From CAZKWY01 sp964556655 (GTDB lineage Bacteria; Patescibacteriota; Minisyncoccia; Portnoybacterales; UBA2143), in assembly GCA_964556655.1 (NCBI GenBank), contig CAZKWY010000025.1:1-5775 (forward strand): 5,775 nucleotides of DNA, written 5' to 3'. Shown piece after piece: positions 1-4,342 of this stretch; within the stretch, counting starts at the first letter, position 1, and each line of letters starts with the position of its first letter. The position numbers and the translations under genes were made by a program. The notes under the pieces were generated by a model that saw only the letters and a program-made list of their open reading frames with translations, was not told the DNA's origin and ran no database searches.

Positions 1-38
1 AATTAATTACTTTTATCCTGAAAAACTGTGAACAACGC

Positions 39-60
39 GGTTAATTCTTACAAATTAACC
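39..60. repeat. 8-bp inverted repeat with 6-base loop
   Basis: The arms GGTTAATT (39-46) and AATTAACC (53-60) are perfect reverse complements around the loop CTTACA. No T-run follows on either strand, so it is not a convincing terminator. It may be the edge of an upstream feature outside the window. The remainder of positions 1-69 shows no open frame or recognisable site. Confidence 0.45.
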
Positions 61-69
61 AATACCGCT

Positions 70-151
70 AGGATTGTCATTTTAGGACTGTCCTAAAATG
101 ACAGTCCTTAAAGGAGTGCAAAAAAAGGACTGTCCTAAAATGACAGTCCTT
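70..151. repeat. Cluster of palindromic intergenic repeats (REP-like)
   Basis: A 26-bp unit occurs twice in direct orientation, identical at 84-109 and 126-151, with starts 42 bases apart. Each unit is a hairpin with 9-bp arms, AGGACTGTC and GACAGTCCT, around CTAAAAT. Upstream, 70-87 is nearly the reverse complement of 91-108: 18-bp arms with one T/G position and the loop CTG, so the first copy can also fold into a longer hairpin. The layout resembles mobile palindromic intergenic repeats of the REP type. No transposase gene lies in the window, so mobility is inference. The copy at 126-151 also serves as the stem of a minus-strand terminator. Confidence 0.8.
120..151 (-). terminator. Intrinsic terminator of the 23-aa ORF unit
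   Basis: Read on the minus strand, AAGGACTGTC (151-142) pairs over 10 bp with GACAGTCCTT (134-125) around a 7-base loop. The transcript then continues into U residues (124-120). It starts only 7 bases past the stop of the minus-strand micro-ORF, which suits a monocistronic unit of about 135 nt. Confidence 0.7.
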
Positions 152-157
152 GGTTGG

Positions 158-229
158 TTAGAGGGCGACAAGAATAAACATCAGAGTAATTCCTAGAATG
201 GGTCCGATGACAATCGATACATTTTCCAT
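158..229 (-). CDS. 23-residue hydrophobic micro-protein, single membrane helix
   Basis: This short minus-strand frame begins with ATG at 229-227 and ends with TAA at 160-158. It starts MENVS and is then almost entirely hydrophobic (residues 4-23, rich in I, L, V, G with P10, G9, G13 and M17), so it would make one membrane-spanning helix with almost nothing outside the bilayer. The start is supported by AAGGAGG at 242-236, six bases upstream of the ATG, one of the two strongest ribosome sites in the window. A near-consensus promoter lies just upstream and an intrinsic terminator follows the stop, so the unit is complete. I do not recognise the family. Small membrane subunits such as KdpF or type I toxins share the general form, but nothing specific matches and no antisense RNA promoter was identified. 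Function is unknown; the call rests on the signals around the frame. Confidence 0.7.
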   Translation of the reverse strand: MENVSIVIGPILGITLMFILVAL

Positions 230-247
230 TTTATTCCTCCTTCGCCT

Positions 248-276
248 AAAGAGCTACTTTATTCTAGCTCTTTTTT
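248..276. promoter_or_regulatory. 9-8-9 inverted repeat over the micro-protein promoter: operator or plus-strand terminator
   Basis: AAAGAGCTA (248-256) and TAGCTCTTT (265-273) are perfect 9-bp arms around an 8-base spacer. The repeat covers the -10 box and start site of the minus-strand promoter, the position of a typical repressor operator. On the plus strand the second arm runs into six T (271-276), so it could equally be an intrinsic terminator that insulates the gene at 331. The sequence does not decide between the two. It is not the CIRCE element. Confidence 0.55.
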
Positions 277-290
277 GATCTTTTTGTCAA
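261..290 (-). promoter_or_regulatory. Sigma-70-type promoter for the micro-protein
   Basis: On the minus strand a perfect -35 TTGACA (290-285) is followed by an 18-base spacer and the -10 TAGAAT (266-261; 5 of 6 consensus). Transcription would start near 254-255, leaving a leader of about 25 nt with the ribosome site. This is among the best promoter matches in the window. Confidence 0.8.
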
Positions 291-294
291 AATA

Positions 295-323
295 TTTTTT
301 ACTTAAGAGAAAAAAGGTATAAT
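295..323 (+). promoter_or_regulatory. Promoter of the nucleotidyltransferase-like gene, probably leaderless
   Basis: A perfect -10 TATAAT lies at 318-323. The 17-base spacer places the -35 at 295-300, which is only a T-run and therefore weak. The expected start site, 6-8 bases past the -10, falls at about 330, next to the ATG at 331, and no ribosome site precedes that ATG. Confidence 0.6.
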
Positions 324-330
324 AAAAGCA

Positions 331-1275
331 ATGGAGAAGATAGAAAAATCTATTCTGGCTACTTTAGCGTATTATGATGTTTTAAGCCGTCCCTTGACTG
401 GTTGGGATGTTTTTAAATATTTAATCAGGCCGAAAAATGAAATAGCTGTTCAACCGCCTGAAATTATCAAAGTGTTGGAGACGCTGGAAAACGGCTCTTT
501 AATAGAGGAGTTAAACGGTTTCTATTTTTTAAAAGGCCGGCAGGAAATTGTCAAGGAAAGAATTGAAAGACAAAAAATTGCTGATCAGAAATGGAAAAAA
601 GCAAGACGAATGATAAAAATGTTCCGATTTATTCCCTTTCTGCGCTTGGTGGCAGTAAGTGGATCTTTGGCTACTAACAATACTAAGGATAGCTCTGATA
701 TTGATTTGCTTTTAGTGGCCAAGACGGGACGCGTTTGGACATGTCGGGGGCTAGTGACGCTTTTTGTCCATTTACTAAGGCAAAGAAGACATGGTTCCTT
801 AACAAAAGATCGTTTCTGCCTCAACCATTATTTAACCGATCAGAATTTAATTATTCCTTACCAGAGCCTCTATAACGCCCAAACTTATCTCCATTTAGCT
901 CCCTTATGGGGCGGACATTACCAAGATTTCCAAAAAGCTAACAGCTGGGTAAATGATTATGCTTTTTATCCTTTGCTTAAGAAAGGACATTTAAGGACGA
1001 TAAAACCGAGTAAGATAGCGTCTTTGATAAAAAGAGCATTGGAGTTCGCCCTTGGCGGCAAAATAGAAAATCTTTTTAAAAGAATTCAGCAAAACAGGAT
1101 AAAAAAAGATCCTCTTACTTATCAGGCCGGAGGAAGGGTTGTTTTTAATGATGAGCAACTAGAGTTTCATCCTCACTCGCCAGAAAAAAATATTTTAGAA
1201 GATTATAACAAGAAGATGAAAGAGCTGGGCTTAGAAGAAATGGGCGATCAAAGAGATTCAGGATTAAATATTTAA
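331..1275 (+). CDS. Winged-helix plus nucleotidyltransferase-like protein
   Basis: The 314-residue product has two recognisable parts. Residues 1-75 resemble a winged-helix domain, with helices around ILATLAYYDVLSRPLT and LETLENGSLIEE and a wing at GFYFLKG. Residues 105-130 carry the nucleotidyltransferase (polymerase-beta/MNT type) signature: GS at 111-112 followed by SDID at 122-125, where D123 and D125 would bind the metal ion. A third acidic residue on a later strand is expected in active enzymes, and I cannot place it. The C-terminal third ends in a conserved-looking GGRVVFND and HPHSPEKNILEDY segment (267-292). I associate this architecture with conserved genes of Candidate Phyla Radiation genomes; its substrate is unknown. 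Modification of RNA, protein or a small molecule are all possible. No signal peptide is evident. The ATG at 331 is chosen because the -10 box is immediately upstream. No terminator is seen on the plus strand after the stop, where transcription meets a convergent small RNA unit. Confidence 0.8.
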   Translation: MEKIEKSILATLAYYDVLSRPLTGWDVFKYLIRPKNEIAVQPPEIIKVLETLENGSLIEELNGFYFLKGRQEIVKERIERQKIADQKWKKARRMIKMFRFIPFLRLVAVSGSLATNNTKDSSDIDLLLVAKTGRVWTCRGLVTLFVHLLRQRRHGSLTKDRFCLNHYLTDQNLIIPYQSLYNAQTYLHLAPLWGGHYQDFQKANSWVNDYAFYPLLKKGHLRTIKPSKIASLIKRALEFALGGKIENLFKRIQQNRIKKDPLTYQAGGRVVFNDEQLEFHPHSPEKNILEDYNKKMKELGLEEMGDQRDSGLNI

Positions 1276-1277
1276 AT

Positions 1278-1305
1278 AAAAAAGGAGGCCCCTTACGAGA
1301 CCTCC
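1278..1305 (-). terminator. Intrinsic terminator with GUAA tetraloop
   Basis: On the minus strand GGAGGUCUC (1305-1297) pairs with GGGGCCUCC (1292-1284) over 9 bp, two of them wobbles, closed by a GUAA (GNRA-type) tetraloop and followed by six U (1283-1278). The wobbles and the U-run give the direction. It lies 3 to 30 bases past the stop of the convergent nucleotidyltransferase-like gene. Confidence 0.85.
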
Positions 1306-1381
1306 ATATGGTTTTCAGACAAGACGCTCGACGCTTTATACGTCACTGATCCTTAGGATCATATCTAGTATCTCATCTGTT
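1278..1381 (-). ncRNA. Candidate structured small RNA, about 104 nt, divergent from groES
   Basis: A minus-strand promoter (1416-1388) predicts a start near 1381, and a terminator ends the transcript near 1278. No plausible protein lies inside: the best frames are 8 and 4 codons. The RNA folds well. P1 pairs CAGAUGAGAU (1379-1370) with GUCUUGUCUG (1325-1316) over 10 bp. It encloses hairpin P2 (1361-1347; UGAUCC, loop UAA, GGAUCA) and hairpin P3 (1344-1330; GACGU, loop AUAAA, GCGUC), giving a three-way junction. The linker AAAACCAUAU leads to the terminator hairpin. P1 contains three G-U wobbles and the terminator two. These become A-C mismatches on the plus strand, so the fold belongs to the minus-strand RNA. 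I see no match to the SRP RNA core or to tmRNA, and it is much shorter than typical 6S RNA. Its role is unknown; its place beside groES suggests, but does not show, a link to stress. Confidence 0.65.
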
Positions 1382-1387
1382 TATATA

Positions 1388-1416
1388 ATACTAGCATAGA
1401 TATTATTTTTTGTCAA
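1388..1416 (-). promoter_or_regulatory. Extended -10 promoter of the small RNA
   Basis: On the minus strand TTGACA (1416-1411) is followed by a 17-base spacer and TAGTAT (1393-1388), preceded by TGC (1396-1394), the extended -10 motif. It is back to back with the groES promoter at 1443-1470. Confidence 0.75.
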
Positions 1417-1442
1417 TAGATAAAGCGATGTTCTGAAGACGC

Positions 1443-1470
1443 TTGACATTTTATGCGGTTTTGCTAAAAT
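1443..1470 (+). promoter_or_regulatory. Promoter of groES-groEL
   Basis: TTGACA (1443-1448), a 16-base spacer and TAAAAT (1465-1470; 5 of 6 consensus) form a strong housekeeping-type promoter with a start expected near 1477. The CIRCE inverted repeat (TTAGCACTC-N9-GAGTGCTAA), through which HrcA controls many groE operons, is absent between 1276 and 1550. Confidence 0.75.
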
Positions 1471-1501
1471 ACTACAAAATACTTCAGAAGATGGTTAATG
1501 G

Positions 1502-1526
1502 AAAAACAATAAGGTATTGTTTTTTT
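1502..1526 (+). promoter_or_regulatory. AU-rich hairpin with U-run in the groES leader
   Basis: AAAAACAATA (1502-1511) and TATTGTTTTT (1515-1524) form a perfect 10-bp stem around AGG, followed by further T. It sits between the groES promoter and the ATG at 1551. The stem has only one G-C pair, so it would be weak. It could be an attenuator, a heat-labile leader structure or a degenerate terminator; the sequence alone does not decide. Confidence 0.45.
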
Positions 1527-1550
1527 GTTGGCTGTTTTTCTGTTTTAAAT

Positions 1551-1826
1551 ATGAAGATAAAACCTTTAGCTGATCGTGTTCTCATTGAGCCGATCGCGAT
1601 GGAGGACAAGACCGAGTCAGGCATTATTCTGCCTGAAACGGCAGATAAAGAAAAGCCCGAACAAGGGAGGGTAATAGAAGTAGGGCCGGGAAGAACTAAT
1701 AAGCCGCTTACTGTTAAAAAGGGCGATATAGTTCTTTTTACTAAATATGGCCCTAACGAGATTAAAATAAAAGACAAAGAATATTTGATTGCCAAAGAGG
1801 AGGATATTCTGGCAATTCTTGAATAA
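1551..1826 (+). CDS. groES: Co-chaperonin GroES (Hsp10)
   Basis: GroES forms a seven-subunit lid that caps the GroEL chamber in the cytoplasm during ATP-driven folding. The 91-residue product matches the usual family length. It begins MKIKPLADRVLIEP, the classical GroES N terminus. The mobile loop spans about residues 17-32, with GIIL (24-27) as the hydrophobic tripeptide region that docks on GroEL. VIEVGPGR (41-48) precedes the roof loop and GDIVLFTKYGPNEI is the usual C-terminal beta barrel segment. The frame is open upstream, with in-frame starts at 1443 and 1491, but those would add residues foreign to the family and, at 1443, overlap the promoter. I therefore choose 1551, although no Shine-Dalgarno site precedes it; the leader there is U-rich. 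It is followed after 83 bases by groEL, with no terminator between. Confidence 0.95.
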   Translation: MKIKPLADRVLIEPIAMEDKTESGIILPETADKEKPEQGRVIEVGPGRTNKPLTVKKGDIVLFTKYGPNEIKIKDKEYLIAKEEDILAILE

Positions 1827-1849
1827 AACTCTGCGAGGACGGGAGTTGA

Positions 1850-1883
1850 GCGAATATGCAAGAAAATAATTTTGCATCTTCGC
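1850..1883 (+). other. Hairpin in the groES-groEL spacer
   Basis: GCGAATATGCAA (1850-1861) and TTGCATCTTCGC (1872-1883) pair over 12 positions with one internal mismatch and a 10-base A/T-rich loop. No T-run follows, so it is not a terminator. It may be a processing or stability element that sets the groES to groEL ratio. Confidence 0.5.
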
Positions 1884-1909
1884 GCTAAATCCGTTTAAGC
1901 AAAGAATTT

Positions 1910-3553
1910 ATGGCAAAGCAAATTAAATTTGATGAACAAGCCAGACGCCGGCTAAAAAAAGGCGTTGATAAATTAGCTAACGCTGTCAAAGTGACTATTG
2001 GTCCCAAGGGGCGCAATGTCGTTTTAGACAAGGGCTTTGGTTCTCCGGAAATTACTAACGACGGAGTAAGCATTGCTAAGGAGGTTGAGCTGGAGGACAA
2101 ATTTGAAAATATCGGCGCGGAAATGGTTAAAGAAGTAGCCAGTAAAACTAATGACGTGGCTGGTGATGGAACTACTACAGCGACTATTCTTACTCAAGCC
2201 ATGATCACCCAAGGCTTGAAAAATGTGACTGCCGGAGCAAGCCCTCTAGCTATTAAGCGAGGCATTGAAAAGGGCGTAGAGGCTATTGTCGCTTCTCTTA
2301 AGAAGATGTCCAAAGTTGTAGCAGGTAAGTCTGAAATTGCCCAAGTGGCTACCATTTCAGCAGAAGATAAGGAAATCGGCGATATGATCGCTGAAATTAT
2401 CCAAGAAGTTGGCAAAGACGGAGTTGTGACTGTAGAAGAGTCGCAAACCTTCGGTCTCTCCAAAGAGATTGTTAAGGGCATGCGTTTTGACAAGGGGTAT
2501 ATCTCTCCCTATATGATCACCAATACAGAAAAAATGCAGGCAGAATATGAAGATCCCTATATTCTCATTACTGACAAAAAGATTTCTAGCATTCAGGAAA
2601 TTCTTCCTCTTCTAGAAAAAATAAGCCAGAGCGGCAAAAAAGACATTGTCATTATCGCTGAAGAAGTAGAAGGAGACGCTCTTGCTACTTTAGTAGTTAA
2701 CAAATTGAGAGGAACCTTTAACGCGCTGGCTGTTAAGGCGCCTGGTTTCGGAGATCGCAGAAAAGAAATGCTTCATGATATCGCTGTTCTAACTGGCGGA
2801 CAAGTTATCTCAGAAGAAGTTGGCCTCAAAATGGAAAACGCTGAATTAAAAATGTTGGGCAGGGCGCGCAAAGTGATTGCCGATAAAGAAAATACAACCA
2901 TTGTGGAGGGCAAAGGCAACAAAAGCGATTTAATCGCTCGTATTGAACAAATCAAGGCAGAAATGGAAAAAACCACTTCTGATTTTGACAAAGAAAAAAT
3001 TCAAGAGCGTTTGGCGAAATTAAGCGGCGGCGTAGCTGTCATTAGGGTCGGTGCCGCTACGGAATCTGAACAAAAGTATAAACAGGCTAAGACAGAAGAC
3101 GCCTTAGCGGCTACCAAGGCAGCCGTGGCCGAAGGGATTGTTCCCGGAGGCGGAGTTTCTTTTATCAGAGCCCTAAAAAGTCTTGACGCGGTTAAGGTAA
3201 AGGGCGATAGCAAGATAGGATTAAGTATTATTAGAAGGGCATTAGAAGAGCCTCTTAGGCAAATTGCCCTTAATGCCGGCCAGGATGGTTCGGTGGTAGT
3301 GGACGAGGTTAAGAAAGGCAAAGATGGTTATGGCTATAACGCGGCTAAGAATAAATACGAAGATCTTTTTGAGGCAGGAGTAGTCGATCCGACTAGGGTT
3401 ACGCGCTCCGCTATTGAAAATGCCGCTTCAGCCGCTTCTATGCTTTTGACTACTGAATGCGTCATTACTGATGCGCCGGAGAAGAAGGGTTCTGTCGGCG
3501 CTGCCGGAGCTCCACCTATGCCGGGAGCTGGAGGCATGGGAGGAATGTACTAG
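1910..3553 (+). CDS. groEL: Chaperonin GroEL (Hsp60)
   Basis: GroEL is the ATP-dependent double-ring chaperonin that encloses unfolded proteins with GroES. The 547-residue product is full length and collinear with the family. TIGPKGRNVVLD (29-40) and NDGVSIAKE (50-58) are nucleotide-binding segments, and GDGTTTAT (85-92) holds the ATP-contacting loop with D86. The apical domain occupies roughly 190-375, including the SEEVGLKMENAEL stretch. D397 in TEDALAATKAA corresponds to the catalytic aspartate D398 of E. coli, and GGG (413-415) follows as usual. The C terminus is the flexible GGM-type tail, ending GGMGGMY, which projects into the cavity. The segment before D397, TESEQKYKQAK, departs from the common EVEMKEKK wording while keeping the catalytic residue. 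The start matches the family N terminus MAKQI. No clear ribosome site precedes it, so translation may depend on groES. It ends in a TAG followed by a strong terminator. Confidence 0.98.
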   Translation: MAKQIKFDEQARRRLKKGVDKLANAVKVTIGPKGRNVVLDKGFGSPEITNDGVSIAKEVELEDKFENIGAEMVKEVASKTNDVAGDGTTTATILTQAMITQGLKNVTAGASPLAIKRGIEKGVEAIVASLKKMSKVVAGKSEIAQVATISAEDKEIGDMIAEIIQEVGKDGVVTVEESQTFGLSKEIVKGMRFDKGYISPYMITNTEKMQAEYEDPYILITDKKISSIQEILPLLEKISQSGKKDIVIIAEEVEGDALATLVVNKLRGTFNALAVKAPGFGDRRKEMLHDIAVLTGGQVISEEVGLKMENAELKMLGRARKVIADKENTTIVEGKGNKSDLIARIEQIKAEMEKTTSDFDKEKIQERLAKLSGGVAVIRVGAATESEQKYKQAKTEDALAATKAAVAEGIVPGGGVSFIRALKSLDAVKVKGDSKIGLSIIRRALEEPLRQIALNAGQDGSVVVDEVKKGKDGYGYNAAKNKYEDLFEAGVVDPTRVTRSAIENAASAASMLLTTECVITDAPEKKGSVGAAGAPPMPGAGGMGGMY

Positions 3554-3570
3554 GATCTCATCCAAATTAA

Positions 3571-3608
3571 AAAACAGCCGTTCTTCTTTTTTGGAGAACG
3601 GCTGTTTT
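3571..3608 (+). terminator. Intrinsic terminator of the groES-groEL operon
   Basis: AAAACAGCCGTTCT (3571-3584) and AGAACGGCTGTTTT (3595-3608) form a perfect 14-bp stem, with two further inner pairs possible around a T-rich loop. The stem ends in four T, then CTT. The inverse A-run at the base could also let it work on the minus strand. Confidence 0.9.
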
Positions 3609-3609
3609 C

Positions 3610-3638
3610 TTGTAAAAAGATAATCTTTTAATTATAAT
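3610..3638 (+). promoter_or_regulatory. Promoter of the lemA-htpX operon
   Basis: TTGTAA (3610-3615), a 17-base spacer and a perfect TATAAT (3633-3638) begin two bases after the groEL terminator stem. Transcription would start near 3645, giving a leader of about 60-75 nt. Confidence 0.75.
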
Positions 3639-3670
3639 ATTAGGGAAAAGTTTTTAGCATTAAAAATAAT

Positions 3671-3707
3671 AAGACGGATGGCGTTTTAAATCTCTTAAAG
3701 GCGTCTT
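3671..3707 (+). promoter_or_regulatory. lemA leader hairpin covering a possible ribosome site
   Basis: AAGACG (3671-3676) pairs with CGTCTT (3702-3707), and within it TTTAA (3685-3689) pairs with TTAAA (3695-3699). The fold covers AAAGG (3697-3701), the only ribosome-site candidate before lemA. A fold of this kind could reduce translation until melted or opened by a ribosome. The effect is inference. Confidence 0.45.
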
Positions 3708-3718
3708 TGTCAAAAAAT

Positions 3719-4276
3719 ATGAGCATATTTCTATGGATTTTTCTAGGTTTTGTCGGAGCTTTTATCTTATGGTTAATTGTCATTTACAATAGCTTAATAA
3801 AATTGAGAAACCGCACTGATGAAGCTTGGTCGGACATTGATGTCCAATTAAGGCGGCGTTATGATCTTATTCCTAATTTGGTTGAAACGGTCAAGGCCTA
3901 TGCTAAACATGAAAGGGAGCTTTTTGAAAGAGTGACCGATGCTAGGACTAAAGCTATCGGCGCGCAAAATCCTTCAGAAAAAGCACAGGCGGAAAATAGC
4001 CTATCAGGCGCTCTAAAAAGTCTTTTCGCTGTAGCGGAGAACTACCCCGACTTAAAAGCTAACCAGAACTTTCTAGAATTACAAAGAGAGCTATCTGACA
4101 CAGAAAATAAAATCCAGGCGGCGCGGCGTTTCTATAACGGCAATGTCCGCGACTTCAACATCAAGACACAAACTTTCCCCAACAATGTTGTTGCCAAGCC
4201 CCTTGGTTTTAAAAAGAGGGATTTCTTTGAACTAGAAGAAGAAGTCATGAAAGAACCGGTCAAAGTGCAATTTTAA
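3719..4276 (+). CDS. lemA: LemA family membrane-anchored protein
   Basis: The product is 185 residues from the ATG, the usual size for LemA. A hydrophobic N-terminal anchor (about 2-24) is followed by a long helical domain. Family hallmarks are seen in order: LRNRTDEAWSDIDVQLRRR (29-47), YDLIPNLVE (48-56) and VKAYAKHE, then AENYPDLKANQNF (106-118), ARRFYNGNVRDFN (135-147) and a late FP at 153-154. LemA proteins are membrane-tethered four-helix proteins of uncertain role. They are often encoded next to HtpX, as here, so a role with that protease is a reasonable inference. The start is ambiguous: a TTG at 3707, in frame, would add four residues and has AAAGG five bases upstream, while the ATG at 3719 has no ribosome site but fits the family N terminus. 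I prefer the ATG. The first gene of a three-gene plus-strand cluster, it has its own promoter. Confidence 0.93.
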   Translation: MSIFLWIFLGFVGAFILWLIVIYNSLIKLRNRTDEAWSDIDVQLRRRYDLIPNLVETVKAYAKHERELFERVTDARTKAIGAQNPSEKAQAENSLSGALKSLFAVAENYPDLKANQNFLELQRELSDTENKIQAARRFYNGNVRDFNIKTQTFPNNVVAKPLGFKKRDFFELEEEVMKEPVKVQF

Positions 4277-4301
4277 GTAATTTTCTTTAAGTTCTTTTTT
4301 G

Positions 4302-4338
4302 AAAGGAGGGGGAGTTGAGAAAAAGCGCCCTTTGCTAA
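4302..4338 (+). promoter_or_regulatory. Strong ribosome site with 7-codon mini-ORF leading into htpX
   Basis: AAAGGAGGGGGAG (4302-4314) is the longest purine ribosome site in the window, yet the AGGAGG ends 33 bases before the htpX ATG. It is correctly spaced, five bases, for a TTG at 4315. That TTG opens a frame encoding MRKSALC and stopping with TAA at 4336-4338, four bases before the ATG at 4343. There is no in-frame htpX start other than ATT between, because a TGA lies at 4316-4318 in the htpX frame. A short leader peptide with reinitiation is therefore the simplest reading. Standby binding by the ribosome is the alternative. Confidence 0.5.
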
Positions 4339-4342
4339 TATT

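Noticed and set aside
19..36. DnaA-box-like sequence near the left end (TTGTTCACA on the minus strand)
   Set aside because: A single imperfect match without a cluster, AT-rich unwinding region or dnaA/dnaN genes is expected by chance.
70..151. CRISPR array
   Set aside because: Only two full units, fully palindromic, with a 16-base spacer and no cas genes; this fits an intergenic palindrome, not CRISPR.
70..215. 9-base complementarity between the micro-ORF (GATTGTCAT at 215-207) and the repeat arm (ATGACAATC on the minus strand, 80-72)
   Set aside because: Both lie on the same strand with the terminator between them, so pairing needs read-through; the match is short and may be chance.
1337..1363. 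8-codon minus-strand frame (ATG at 1363) inside the small RNA
   Set aside because: It lies across the P2 and P3 stems and has no ribosome site; a structural RNA explains the sequence better.
1443..1550. N-terminal extension of GroES from in-frame ATG at 1491 or TTG at 1443
   Set aside because: It would add 20 or 36 residues foreign to the family, and the 1443 start overlaps the -35 box. The canonical N terminus MKIKPLADRV begins at 1551.
1276..1550. CIRCE/HrcA operator before groES
   Set aside because: No copy of TTAGCACTC or GAGTGCTAA, even degenerate in both halves, was found; the inverted repeats there belong to the small RNA fold or the AU hairpin.
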